A stretch of DNA of 44,143 nucleotides from Ga0077527 sp032128415 (GCA_032128415.1 JAQBGW010000089.1:1-44143); one strand, 5' to 3'; counted from the first letter of the stretch, positions 1 through 8,489 are shown. Translations and numbers: made by a program. The notes: a model not told the origin generated them from the letters alone.

Positions 1-668
1 CGCTGCTCTACCTCATCATCTTCGCGCAGGCGCTGGGCGCCCACGTGCGCGTGTTCGAGGGCGTGCCTTATTCCGCGTTCCTGGTGCCCGGCCTCGTAAT
101 GATGAGCATGCTGCAGAACTCCTTTGCCAACAGTGCTTCGAGCCTCATCCAGTCCAAGGTCACCGGCAATCTGGTGTTCGTGCTGGTGACGCCGATCTCG
201 TACGTCGAGTTCTTCGGTGCCTACGTCCTCGCATCTGTGGCGCGGGGGCTGGTGGTAGGCGCGGGCGTGCTGGCGGTCACGACGTGGTTCGTCGAGCTGC
301 GGCTCGTTGCGCCGCTGTGGGCGCTCGCTTTCGCCCTGTTGGGCAGCGCGCTGCTGGCGGTGCTGGGACTGCTCGCCGGCATCTGGGCGGAGAAATTCGA
401 ACAGATCGCGGCGTTCCAGAATTTTCTCGTGATGCCGCTGACCATGTTGTCGGGCGTGTTCTACTCGATCCACGCCCTGCCGGCACGCTGGCAGCAGGTG
501 TCGCACCTGAACCCCTTTTTCTACATGATTGACGGCTTTCGCTATGGCTTCTTCGGCGCCTCTGACGTCGCGCCCGCCGCCAGCTTTGCCGTGGTGGCGG
601 TAAGCTTGGCGCTTCTATCCGTGCTCACGCTGCGGTTGCTGAAGGCCGGATACAAAATCAGGACCTGA
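1..668 (+). CDS. ABC-2 type transporter permease (C-terminal part, truncated by window edge)
   Basis: Inner-membrane permease subunit of an ABC-2 exporter. The reading frame is open from base 3, upstream of the first in-window GTG at 45, so the true start lies before the window. What remains is about 220 residues with several long hydrophobic segments and the C-terminal signature PFFYMIDGFRYGFFG, which is typical of the YadH/NodJ-like family. It ends 2 bases before ibaG, suggesting one transcript. In relatives this permease sits beside an ATPase gene, which would lie to the left here. The substrate cannot be read from the sequence; proximity to ibaG and murA suggests an envelope role (inference). 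Confidence 0.85.
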   Translation, partial: LLYLIIFAQALGAHVRVFEGVPYSAFLVPGLVMMSMLQNSFANSASSLIQSKVTGNLVFVLVTPISYVEFFGAYVLASVARGLVVGAGVLAVTTWFVELRLVAPLWALAFALLGSALLAVLGLLAGIWAEKFEQIAAFQNFLVMPLTMLSGVFYSIHALPARWQQVSHLNPFFYMIDGFRYGFFGASDVAPAASFAVVAVSLALLSVLTLRLLKAGYKIRT

Positions 669-670
669 CC

Positions 671-910
671 ATGGTGACCCCCGAAAGCATCCAGAGCGGC
701 ATCGCCGCGGGCCTGCCTTGCGAGCGAATCGAGGTGGTCGGCGACGGCCAGCATTTCCAGGCGCTGGTGGTGTCGACGCACTTCGCCGGCAAGAGCCGCA
801 TCCAGCGTCACCAGCTGGTGTATGCGGCACTGGGCGACCGCATGCGCGAAGAGGTCCACGCCCTGTCGATGAAGACGCTGACGCCCGAAGAGTTCCAGGC
901 CGGTGGATAA
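671..910 (+). CDS. ibaG: BolA/IbaG family protein
   Basis: A 79-residue single-domain BolA-type protein. The family binds monothiol glutaredoxins and [2Fe-2S] clusters; IbaG (YrbA) is the member usually encoded directly before murA. The sequence shows the compact BolA fold, including GDGQHFQALVVS, the SRIQRHQLVYAALG helix region and the C-terminal HALSMKTLTPEEF. The ATG at 671 follows the permease stop by 2 bases, and the gene overlaps the GTG start of murA by 8 bases, so it is probably translationally coupled on both sides. The ibaG assignment rests mainly on the murA context; the BolA family is clear. Confidence 0.9.
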   Translation: MVTPESIQSGIAAGLPCERIEVVGDGQHFQALVVSTHFAGKSRIQRHQLVYAALGDRMREEVHALSMKTLTPEEFQAGG

Positions 911-2156
911 GCTGTTGATCACCGGCGGGCGGCCGCTCGCCGGCGAGGTGCGCGTCTCCGGCGCCAAGAATGCCGCGCTGCCGATCATGTGCGCCTCGCT
1001 GCTCACCGACCAGCCGCTCGCGCTGGACAACGTACCCCGCCTCATGGACGTGCGCACGATGTCCAAGCTCCTCGCACAAATGGGCGTCGAAGTCGGCGAG
1101 CAGGAGAGCGGGCGCGTGCAGCTGATGGCTGCGAAGATTTCCAACCCGATCGCCGGCTACGAGCTCGTCAGAACCATGCGCGCCTCTGTTCTGGTGCTGG
1201 GGCCTCTGCTTGCGCGCTGCGGCCGCGCCAAGGGGTCGCTGCACGGGGGCTGCGCCATCGGCGCGCGTCCGGTGGACCAGCACGTCAGAGGCCTGCAAGC
1301 GATGGGCGCGCAGATCACGGTGGAGCAGGGCTACATGAACGCCACTGCCAAGAGACTCAAGGGCGCGCGTATTGCCATGGACATGGTTACCGTGACCGGC
1401 ACCGAGAACCTGATGCTTGCTGCCTGCCTCGCCGAGGGCACGACGCTGCTTGAGAACGCGGCGCGCGAGCCGGAGGTCGTGGATCTGGCGAACTGCCTCC
1501 GGGCGATGGGCGCGAAGATCGAGGGCGACGGGTCGGCGTCCATTCGTATTCAGGGGGTGAACGCGCTGTCGGGAGCGCGCCATCGGGTGATGCCCGATCG
1601 CATCGAGACCGGGACCTATCTCGCGGCGGTGGCAGCCGCGGGCGGCAAGGTGAGGTTGACCGCTGTGGCGCCGGAAACAGTAGCGGCGACCGTTCAGGCG
1701 CTGCAGGCTGCGGGAGCGAAGATCTCCTCCCGTGCGGACCTGATCGAGATCGAGATGGTCGGGCGACCGGAGTCGGTGAGCGTGACGACTGCGCCCTACC
1801 CGGGGTTCCCCACCGACATGCAGGCGCAGCTCATGGCGCTGAACTGCGTCGCGCGCGGCAAGGCGCAGATTACCGAAACCATCTTCGAGAATCGCTTCAT
1901 GCATGCGCTCGAGCTGCAGCGCCTGGGCGCGGACATTTCGATCCAGGGCAATACGGCGGTGGTGCAGGGCGTCGACAAGCTGCAGGGTGCCAATGTCATG
2001 GCGACGGACCTGCGCGCCTCCGCGAGCCTAGTGGTGGCAGGGTTGGTTGCACAGGGTGAGACGCTGATCGGCCGTATTTATCACCTTGATCGAGGCTACG
2101 AGGCGCTGGAGCGCAAGCTCGCCGGGCTCGGGGCCAGGATCTCCCGGGTACGGTAA
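903..2156 (+). CDS. murA: UDP-N-acetylglucosamine 1-carboxyvinyltransferase
   Basis: First committed step of peptidoglycan synthesis in the cytoplasm: transfers enolpyruvate from PEP to UDP-GlcNAc. It has 417 residues, the normal length. The SGAKNAALP motif carries the conserved Lys22/Asn23, and the catalytic cysteine is Cys117 in LHGGCAIGARPVD. A Cys rather than Asp at this position predicts fosfomycin sensitivity of the enzyme (family knowledge). The start is GTG (VDKLLITGG), overlapping the end of ibaG. A strong hairpin terminator follows 25 bases after the stop, separating it from hisG. Confidence 0.98.
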   Translation: MDKLLITGGRPLAGEVRVSGAKNAALPIMCASLLTDQPLALDNVPRLMDVRTMSKLLAQMGVEVGEQESGRVQLMAAKISNPIAGYELVRTMRASVLVLGPLLARCGRAKGSLHGGCAIGARPVDQHVRGLQAMGAQITVEQGYMNATAKRLKGARIAMDMVTVTGTENLMLAACLAEGTTLLENAAREPEVVDLANCLRAMGAKIEGDGSASIRIQGVNALSGARHRVMPDRIETGTYLAAVAAAGGKVRLTAVAPETVAATVQALQAAGAKISSRADLIEIEMVGRPESVSVTTAPYPGFPTDMQAQLMALNCVARGKAQITETIFENRFMHALELQRLGADISIQGNTAVVQGVDKLQGANVMATDLRASASLVVAGLVAQGETLIGRIYHLDRGYEALERKLAGLGARISRVR

Positions 2157-2181
2157 AATCCCCTTCCGAATCAAGCGGGAG

Positions 2182-2202
2182 AGGCCCTTCGGGGCCTTTT
2201 TT
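2182..2202 (+). terminator. Intrinsic terminator between murA and hisG
   Basis: A perfect 6-bp GC-rich stem (AGGCCC, loop TTCG, GGGCCT) is followed directly by a run of six T. It lies just after murA and ends only 10 bases before the hisG ATG. Transcription of the his operon therefore needs either readthrough or a promoter inside the 3' end of murA; none was evident by eye. Confidence 0.85.
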
Positions 2203-2212
2203 CATTTGCACC

Positions 2213-2857
2213 ATGACCGGCATTGGTATCGCGCTGTCGAAGGGACGGATCCTCGAGGAGACGGGGCCGCTGCTCGCTCGCGTCGGCCTCAGCCCTAGGG
2301 AAGACCCGGAGCGCTCGCGCAAGTTGGTCATCCGCACGGCACGCCGTGACGTGAGTCTGGTGATGGTGCGTGCGTCCGACACGCCCACCTACGTCGCGCA
2401 TGGCGCCGCCGATCTGGGCATCGCCGGCAAGGACGTGCTCGCCGAGCATGGCGGCGAGGGCCTGTACCAGCCGCTCGATCTGGGCATCGCCAGGTGCCGC
2501 ATGATGGTCGCGGTAAGAAAGGATTTCGATTACGCGGGTGCGGTGCGCCAGGGCGCACGCCTGCGCGTCGCCACAAAGTACGTGAGGATTGCGCGCGAGT
2601 TCTTCGCCGGCAAGGGTGTGCACGTGGACCTGATCCGCCTCTACGGCTCGATGGAACTGGCGCCGATCATGGGACTGGCTGATGCCATCGTCGACCTGGT
2701 GTCCTCCGGCAATACGCTAAAGGCAAACAAGATGGAGGCGGTGGAGGAGATCATGCCGGTGTCCGCGCGCCTCATCGTCAACCAGGCGGCGCTGAAGACC
2801 AGGCGCGGTCAGTTGCAGCCGCTGATCGACGCGTTCGCCAAGGCGACGCGCCGATGA
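2213..2857 (+). CDS. hisG: ATP phosphoribosyltransferase, short form (catalytic subunit)
   Basis: First enzyme of histidine synthesis: joins ATP and PRPP to phosphoribosyl-ATP. At 214 residues it is the short HisG type, which lacks the C-terminal regulatory domain and works only with the HisRS-like subunit HisZ. No hisZ is in this window. Typical segments are IALSKGRILEET near the N-terminus, the DLGIAGKDVL segment, and the PRPP-binding region DAIVDLVSSGNTLKAN. The ATG at 2213 has no recognisable Shine-Dalgarno and follows the murA terminator immediately. It overlaps hisD by 4 bases (ATGA), indicating coupling. Confidence 0.97.
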   Translation: MTGIGIALSKGRILEETGPLLARVGLSPREDPERSRKLVIRTARRDVSLVMVRASDTPTYVAHGAADLGIAGKDVLAEHGGEGLYQPLDLGIARCRMMVAVRKDFDYAGAVRQGARLRVATKYVRIAREFFAGKGVHVDLIRLYGSMELAPIMGLADAIVDLVSSGNTLKANKMEAVEEIMPVSARLIVNQAALKTRRGQLQPLIDAFAKATRR

Positions 2858-4149
2858 AGCTGCGCCGGCTCAGCACCGGGAGCGCCGGGTTCGACGCCGC
2901 GCTCACCGCGCTCACGCGCTACGATGCCGCGCAGGACGACGCAATCGAGGCTACCGCGCGCGCCATCATTGCCGACGTGCGCAAACGCGGCGACGCGGCA
3001 CTGCTGGAGTACACGCGCAAGTTCGACCGCATCGAGGCGCCCTCGATGCCGGCCCTGGAAGTGCCCCGCGCGAGGATCGACGCCGCGCTCTCCGGATTGA
3101 CGGCGGCGCAGGCGGCCGCGTTGCGCGAGGCCGCAGCGCGCGTGCGCGGCTTTCACGAGCGCCAGCGGTCGCAATCCTGGGAGTACACGGAAGCCGACGG
3201 CACTCGCCTCGGTCAGCGCGTTACGCCGGTGGAGAAGGTCGGCGTCTACGTGCCGGGCGGCAAGGCGGCCTACCCGTCGTCGGTGATCATGAACGCGGTG
3301 CCGGCGAAGGTGGCAGGCGTGCGCGAGATCATCATGGTAGTGCCGGCGCCCAACGGCGTGCGCAACGACCTTGTGCTCGCGGCGGCGGCGATCTGCGGCG
3401 TGGACCGCGTATTCACGATTGGCGGCGCGCAGGCTGTCGCCGCGCTCGCCTACGGCACCGCGACGATCCCCGCGGTGGACAAGATCGTCGGGCCGGGCAA
3501 TGCCTACGTCGCTGCCGCCAAGCGGCGCGTGTTCGGCGTGGTCGGTATCGACATGGTGGCCGGCCCCTCGGAGATTCTGGTGGTCGGCGACGGCAGCACC
3601 GATCCCGACTGGGTGGCGATGGATCTTTTCGCGCAGGCCGAACACGATGAACTGGCGCAGGCGATCCTGCTCGCGCCGGATGCAAAATATCTCGATGCCG
3701 TTGCGGCAAGCATGGCCCGGCAGTTGCCGGAAATGCCGCGGCGCGCGGTGATTGAGGCGTCACTCAAGGGGCGCGGCGCGCTGATTGCCGTGCGCGATCT
3801 CGATGAAGCCTGTGCGCTGGTCAACCGCATTGCGCCGGAGCATCTGGAACTGTCAGTGGAAAATCCGCAGGCGTTGCTGCCGAAAATCCGCCACGCCGGT
3901 GCGATATTTCTCGGGCGATTCACTTCGGAAGCGCTGGGCGATTACTGCGCCGGGCCCAACCACGTGCTGCCGACCTCGCGCACCGCGCGGTTTTCGTCGC
4001 CGCTGGGTGTTTATGATTTCCAGAAACGGTCGAGTGTGATCCGCGTATCGCGCGAAGGTGCGCTGAAGCTCGGCAAAACGGCCGTGGAGCTTGCTGCCGG
4101 TGAAGGACTGACTGCGCACGCCAAGTCGGCTGAATACCGGATGAAGTAA
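2854..4149 (+). CDS. hisD: Histidinol dehydrogenase
   Basis: Catalyses the last two oxidations, L-histidinol to L-histidine, with NAD and zinc. It has 431 residues, the normal length. The diagnostic GPGNAYVAAAKR and DMVAGPSE segments, the zinc/base region FAQAEHDELAQA, the catalytic PEHLEL Glu-His pair and a C-terminal GLTAHAKSAEYR histidine are all present. The start overlaps the hisG stop. Base composition changes inside this gene: rows sampled before about 3650 have around 67-75% GC with GAG-rich Glu codons, while the 3' part is nearer 58-62% with more GAA. The frame is intact across the change. Confidence 0.97.
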   Translation: MKLRRLSTGSAGFDAALTALTRYDAAQDDAIEATARAIIADVRKRGDAALLEYTRKFDRIEAPSMPALEVPRARIDAALSGLTAAQAAALREAAARVRGFHERQRSQSWEYTEADGTRLGQRVTPVEKVGVYVPGGKAAYPSSVIMNAVPAKVAGVREIIMVVPAPNGVRNDLVLAAAAICGVDRVFTIGGAQAVAALAYGTATIPAVDKIVGPGNAYVAAAKRRVFGVVGIDMVAGPSEILVVGDGSTDPDWVAMDLFAQAEHDELAQAILLAPDAKYLDAVAASMARQLPEMPRRAVIEASLKGRGALIAVRDLDEACALVNRIAPEHLELSVENPQALLPKIRHAGAIFLGRFTSEALGDYCAGPNHVLPTSRTARFSSPLGVYDFQKRSSVIRVSREGALKLGKTAVELAAGEGLTAHAKSAEYRMK

Positions 4150-4175
4150 GGATAAGGATATGCCGCCAGAAACTC

Positions 4176-5261
4176 ATGGCGGCACATTTGCTCATGCCGA
4201 AAACCCCCGAAGACATTATTCGCAGTGAAATTCTCGCACTGAAGGCCTATCACGTGCCCGATGCGTCGGGCATGGTGAAGCTCGACGCCATGGAAAATCC
4301 ATATCGACTGCCTGACGCCGTGCGCAGCGAATTGGGCGCGATTACCGGTGCTGCCGAGATCAACCGCTATCCCGATCCCGGCGCGCAGCGGTTGAAAGCG
4401 CGCTTGCGCGCGGTGCTCCGCGTGCCTGCGGATGCGGAACTGGTGCTCGGCAACGGTTCCGATGAAATCATCCAGATGCTGACCATGGCGGTAGCGAGGC
4501 CCGGCGCGGTGGTGCTTGGTGTCGAACCGGCATTTGTGATGTTCCGCATGATCGCGACGTTCTGCGGCGTGCGTTTCGCCGGCGTGCCGCTGAAGTCCGA
4601 TTTTTCACTGGACGCCGATGCCATGCTCTCCGCTATCAAGGCGGAGCAGCCGGCTTTGATTTTCCTTGCCTATCCCAACAATCCTACCGGCAACCTGTTT
4701 GATGCCGCCGCGATTGAGCGCATCATGGACGCCGCGCCCGGTATCGTGGTGATCGACGAGGCCTACCATGCGTTCGCGCAGCAGACCTTCATGGACCGGC
4801 TGCCGCGCCATGCCAATCTGCTGTTGATGCGTACGCTGTCGAAATCGGGTCTTGCCGGGCTGCGGCTGGGCGTGCTCGCCGGAGCGCCGGCGTGGCTCAC
4901 ACACATCGACAAGGTGCGGCTCCCGTATAATGTCAATGTGCTGACGCAACTCGCGGCTGAAAAGATTCTGCAGCATGAAGCGCTGCTCGATGAGCAGGCG
5001 GCGCGGCTGCGCGCCAGCCGCGAACAACTGCAAACGGACTTGCGTGGCGTGCCCGGTGTGACGGCGTTCCCCAGTGCCGCCAATTTCATTCTGTTCCGAT
5101 TGCCGCGCGCGGCGGCCGTGTTCGAAAGTCTGAAACAGCGCGGGGTGCTGATCAAGAATCTCGATGGTTCACATCCGGCACTGGCAGACTGCCTGCGCGT
5201 GACTGTGGGCACGCCCGAAGAAAATTCGCAATTCATTGCAGCACTGCGCGCCGCCGTTTAA
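4176..5261 (+). CDS. hisC: Histidinol-phosphate aminotransferase
   Basis: PLP enzyme converting imidazole-acetol phosphate and glutamate to histidinol phosphate. It has up to 361 residues of fold-type I aminotransferase. Key residues are the PLP Lys223 in TLSKSGLAGLRLG, the AYPNNPTGN segment and VIDEAYHAF. The start is uncertain: ATG 4176 and ATG 4194 (MPKTPEDIIRSE) are in frame, and the second agrees better with how family members usually begin. Neither has a clear ribosome site; the nearby AAGGAT at 4154-4159 sits before an out-of-frame ATG at 4160. Follows hisD after 26 bases. Confidence 0.96.
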   Translation: MAAHLLMPKTPEDIIRSEILALKAYHVPDASGMVKLDAMENPYRLPDAVRSELGAITGAAEINRYPDPGAQRLKARLRAVLRVPADAELVLGNGSDEIIQMLTMAVARPGAVVLGVEPAFVMFRMIATFCGVRFAGVPLKSDFSLDADAMLSAIKAEQPALIFLAYPNNPTGNLFDAAAIERIMDAAPGIVVIDEAYHAFAQQTFMDRLPRHANLLLMRTLSKSGLAGLRLGVLAGAPAWLTHIDKVRLPYNVNVLTQLAAEKILQHEALLDEQAARLRASREQLQTDLRGVPGVTAFPSAANFILFRLPRAAAVFESLKQRGVLIKNLDGSHPALADCLRVTVGTPEENSQFIAALRAAV

Positions 5262-5275
5262 CATTACAGGCCATC

Positions 5276-5872
5276 ATGCCCATGAAAAGCCGATCAGCGA
5301 CTGTCGTTCGCGACACCCAGGAAACGCAGATTACCGTCAAGCTCAATCTCGACGGCGCCGGCCGCGCGAAACTTGCCAGCGGCATACCGTTTCTCGACCA
5401 TATGCTCGACCAGATTGCGCGGCACGGCCTCGTCGATCTCGAGGTCAAGGCCAAGGGCGATCTGCACATTGACGCGCATCATACTGTCGAAGATATCGGC
5501 ATTACGCTGGGGCAGGCGTTCGCCAAAGCGATTGGTGACAAAAAAGGCGTGCGTCGTTACGGCCACGCTTACGTGCCGCTCGACGAGGCGCTGTCGCGCG
5601 TGGTGATTGATCTGTCGGGACGACCCGGTCTGGAAATGACCGGCAAGTTCACGCGCGCGCGTGTGGGCGAGTTCGACGTCGATCTGGTGCGCGAATTTTT
5701 CCAGGGCTTCGCCAACCATGCCGGCGTCACGCTGCATCTTGATAATCTCAAGGGCGCGAATACCCACCATCAAGTGGAAACACTCTTCAAGGCTTTTGGA
5801 CGAGCATTGCGCGTGGCGGTCGAGCTTGATCCGCGGGTGAAAGGCGTGCCATCCACCAAAGGAAAGTTATAG
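5276..5872 (+). CDS. hisB: Imidazoleglycerol-phosphate dehydratase
   Basis: Monofunctional HisB (198 residues) that dehydrates imidazoleglycerol phosphate. The manganese-binding histidine motifs are visible: PFLDHMLDQIARHG near residue 40, DAHHTVEDIGI near 63 and, in the second half, ANTHHQVETLFKAFG. The phosphatase domain found in enteric HisB is absent, as expected outside gamma-proteobacteria. A second ATG two codons downstream (5282) is an alternative start. The 69-base gap to hisH contains a weak 6-bp hairpin (5885-5907) of unknown meaning. Confidence 0.97.
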   Translation: MPMKSRSATVVRDTQETQITVKLNLDGAGRAKLASGIPFLDHMLDQIARHGLVDLEVKAKGDLHIDAHHTVEDIGITLGQAFAKAIGDKKGVRRYGHAYVPLDEALSRVVIDLSGRPGLEMTGKFTRARVGEFDVDLVREFFQGFANHAGVTLHLDNLKGANTHHQVETLFKAFGRALRVAVELDPRVKGVPSTKGKL

Positions 5873-5941
5873 GCTTTCCGCAGTGGCGCAGTTTGTCATT
5901 TTGCGCCCCGGTTTCATCAATGACCTGCTGAACGTTATACG

Positions 5942-6601
5942 ATGACCATCGACATCGCAGTAATTGATTACGGCATGGGTAATCTGCGTTCGGTATCCAA
6001 GGCCATCGAACATATCGCGCCGGGTCGCACCGTGGTGGTGACCAGTGATCCGGCGGATGTGGCCGCGGCCGGACGCGTGGTGTTCCCCGGTCAGGGCGCG
6101 ATGCCGGATTGCATGCGTGAAATGGAGGCACGTGGATTGCACGGTGCGCTCGTTGCCGCAGCGCGCGACAAACCTTTCCTCGGCATTTGCATCGGATTGC
6201 AGATGTTGTTTGCGCGCAGCGAGGAGGGTGATACGCCGGGACTTGGCCTGCTGGCGGGCGTGGTGAGGCGTTTTCCGGCGTCACGTATGGTTGATGAGCG
6301 CGGTGAAAAACTCAAAGTGCCGCACATGGGCTGGAATGAAGTTGAGCAGCGCATGGTGCATCCGTTGTGGCAGGGCATCCCGGACCGCAGCCGGTTTTAT
6401 TTTGTGCACAGCTTTTATCCGGAACCCGCCGATCCCGGCATCGTTGCCGGCAGTAGCAACTATCCGTTCCGGTTTGCCTGCGCCGCAGCGCGCGATAACA
6501 TTTTCGCGGTACAGTTCCATCCTGAGAAAAGCCATACCGCAGGGCTGCAATTGCTGACAAACTTTGTGGCGTGGAAGCCGCAGAGCTTCGCACGCGGTTG
6601 A
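5942..6601 (+). CDS. hisH: Imidazole glycerol phosphate synthase, glutaminase subunit
   Basis: Class I glutamine amidotransferase that supplies ammonia to HisF. It has 219 residues. The nucleophile Cys83 lies in LGICIGLQMLF, and the His193/Glu195 pair in FHPEKSHTAG completes the triad. The N-terminus IAVIDYGMGNLRSV is typical. In some Burkholderiales a MarC-family gene lies between hisB and hisH; it is absent here. The 187-base spacer to hisA (6602-6788) contains no gene or clear signal. Confidence 0.97.
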   Translation: MTIDIAVIDYGMGNLRSVSKAIEHIAPGRTVVVTSDPADVAAAGRVVFPGQGAMPDCMREMEARGLHGALVAAARDKPFLGICIGLQMLFARSEEGDTPGLGLLAGVVRRFPASRMVDERGEKLKVPHMGWNEVEQRMVHPLWQGIPDRSRFYFVHSFYPEPADPGIVAGSSNYPFRFACAAARDNIFAVQFHPEKSHTAGLQLLTNFVAWKPQSFARG

Positions 6602-6788
6602 AACAGGCTGCCAATCAGGCTTGCCATCGCCGCCGCTGTAGTATGATTAATCCTATCGCAACGATTTTGCAGATGACTACCCAATCCGGATTATCTGTCG
6701 CTGACCTTCCTGGTCAAACTCATCACGGTCACCTCTTTACGGCCCCCGTTCTACAGCCCCCTTATTACAGCCATTTCACAGCCATCCC

Positions 6789-7538
6789 ATGCTGATTATC
6801 CCTGCCATCGATTTGAAGGACGGCAAGTGCGTACGCCTGAAGCAGGGCGACATGAGCAATGCCACGATTTTCTCGGAAGACCCCGGTGCGATGGCCGCGC
6901 AGTGGCTCAAGCAGGGCGCGCGCCGCCTGCATGTCGTCGATCTCAACGGCGCGGCAGCAGGCAAACCGAAGAACGAGGCGGCGATCAAGTCCATCGTCAA
7001 GGCGCTCGGCACCGCCGAGTTGCCGATACAGTTGGGCGGCGGCATCCGCGATCTTGATACGATTGAGACTTATATCGATTCCGGTATCAGCTACATCATC
7101 ATCGGCACTGCGGCGGTGAAGACACCGGGATTCCTGCAGGAGGCCTGCACCGCGTTTCAGGGACATATCATCGTCGCGCTCGACGCCAAGGACGGCAAGG
7201 TGGCCGTTGACGGCTGGTCAAAGATGACCGGGCACGACGTCGTTGACCTGGCGAAAAAATTCCAGGATTACGGCGTTGAAGCGGTCATTTATACCGACAT
7301 CGGCCGCGACGGCATGCTGACTGGCGTTAACATTGAGGCGACCGTGGCGCTTGCCCGGCAGTTGAATGTACCGGTCATTGCCAGCGGCGGTATTAGCGAT
7401 CTCGACGACGTCAAGAAACTCTGCGCCGCAGAAGCCGAGGGCATCACGGGTGCGATCACTGGCCGTGCCGTGTATGAGGGCACGCTGAATTTCAGCGCGG
7501 CGCAGAAACTGGCCGACAAACTTTCCAAAAGCAAGTAA
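6789..7538 (+). CDS. hisA: Phosphoribosylformimino-5-aminoimidazole carboxamide ribotide isomerase
   Basis: TIM-barrel isomerase (Amadori rearrangement of ProFAR to PRFAR), 249 residues. The two catalytic aspartates are Asp8 (IPAIDLKDG) and, in the second half-barrel, Asp132 (VALDAKDGKVA). The phosphate-binding loops QLGGGIRD and IASGGISDLDD are present. It shares the half-barrel duplication with HisF. The stop codon runs directly into an octamer repeat array that separates it from hisF. Confidence 0.97.
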   Translation: MLIIPAIDLKDGKCVRLKQGDMSNATIFSEDPGAMAAQWLKQGARRLHVVDLNGAAAGKPKNEAAIKSIVKALGTAELPIQLGGGIRDLDTIETYIDSGISYIIIGTAAVKTPGFLQEACTAFQGHIIVALDAKDGKVAVDGWSKMTGHDVVDLAKKFQDYGVEAVIYTDIGRDGMLTGVNIEATVALARQLNVPVIASGGISDLDDVKKLCAAEAEGITGAITGRAVYEGTLNFSAAQKLADKLSKSK

Positions 7539-7541
7539 TTG

Positions 7542-7630
7542 GTAATTAAGTGATTAAGTGATTAAGTGATTAAGTGATTGGGGAAGACATGCCGCTGGTT
7601 TTAATCACTCAATCACGATTCACCATTCAC
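7542..7630. repeat. Inverted octamer/heptamer repeat array between hisA and hisF
   Basis: Left arm 7542-7580 contains the octamer GTGATTAA repeated three times, flanked by GTAATTAA before and GTGATTG after. After a 21-base spacer, the right arm 7602-7630 carries heptamer-like units in inverted orientation (AATCACT, CAATCAC, GATTCAC, CATTCAC). A 15-base stretch of the left arm matches the reverse complement of the right arm at 14 positions, so an RNA hairpin is possible. It starts 3 bases after the hisA stop and ends 8 bases before the hisF ATG. It has the same architecture as the array at 18106-18219. Confidence 0.85.
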
Positions 7631-7638
7631 AGAATTTG

Positions 7639-8409
7639 ATGGGCCTTGCCAAACGCATCATTCCCTGTCTCGATGTCACCGCCGGTCGCGTGGTCAAAGG
7701 CATTAATTTTGTCGAGCTCAAAGATGCCGGTGATCCGATCGAGATCGCGCGCCGCTACGACGATCAGGGCGCGGATGAGCTGACTTTCCTTGACATCACC
7801 GCCAGTAGCGACGATCGCGACCTGATCCTGCATATCATCGAAGCGGTGGCGGCGCAGGTATTTATTCCGCTGACTGTGGGCGGCGGTGTGCGCTCGGTTG
7901 ATGATGTGCGCCGGCTGCTCAATGCCGGCGCCGACAAGGTCAGTATCAATACCTCGGCAGTGCAGAACCCGCAGCTCGTCGCTGACGCCAGCGGGCGTTA
8001 CGGCGCGCAGTGCATCGTTGTTGCGGTGGACGCCAAACGCGTCGCCGGCGCTGATCCGCTGCGCTGGGAGGTTTACACCCACGGCGGGCGCAAGCCCACC
8101 GGTCTCGACGCGGTGGAGTGGGGCAAAAAAATGCAGGCTATGGGCGCCGGTGAAATTCTGCTTACCAGCATGGATCGCGACGGCACTCGTGCCGGCTTCG
8201 ATCTTGAGCTCACGCGCGTGTTTTCGACGACACTCGATATCCCGATTGTTGCCAGTGGCGGCGTCGGCACCCTCGACCATCTCGCCGAAGGCGTCACCCT
8301 TGGCCGCGCCGATGCAGTATTGGCCGCGAGCATTTTTCACTATGGCGAATTTACGATCCTTCAGGCCAAGCAGCACATGGCTGCGCACGGCATCGAAGTC
8401 CGGTTGTAG
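7639..8409 (+). CDS. hisF: Imidazole glycerol phosphate synthase, cyclase subunit
   Basis: Cyclase partner of HisH; makes imidazoleglycerol phosphate and AICAR from PRFAR and ammonia. It has 256 residues from the ATG at 7639; a TTG directly before it (7636) would add one residue and is less likely. Catalytic aspartates are Asp12 (PCLDVTAGRVVKG) and Asp131 (VAVDAKRVAG). Phosphate-binding segments TVGGGVRS and ASGGVGTLDH are present. No clear Shine-Dalgarno lies upstream because the repeat array ends just before the start. Confidence 0.97.
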   Translation: MGLAKRIIPCLDVTAGRVVKGINFVELKDAGDPIEIARRYDDQGADELTFLDITASSDDRDLILHIIEAVAAQVFIPLTVGGGVRSVDDVRRLLNAGADKVSINTSAVQNPQLVADASGRYGAQCIVVAVDAKRVAGADPLRWEVYTHGGRKPTGLDAVEWGKKMQAMGAGEILLTSMDRDGTRAGFDLELTRVFSTTLDIPIVASGGVGTLDHLAEGVTLGRADAVLAASIFHYGEFTILQAKQHMAAHGIEVRL

Positions 8410-8489
8410 TGATAGAAAAAATCAATTAAAATCAAATAGTTATAATTTTTGATGGGTGGGGCGCGGCTAAGCCAGCCCTGCATGACATC

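Noticed and set aside
615..1904. Long minus-strand open frame (429 codons) opposite murA
   Set aside because: Shadow of murA in high-GC DNA; low-complexity His/Arg-rich translation without any family resemblance.
7542..7630. Possible CRISPR array
   Set aside because: Units are 7-8 bases and contiguous, without unique spacers; no cas genes.
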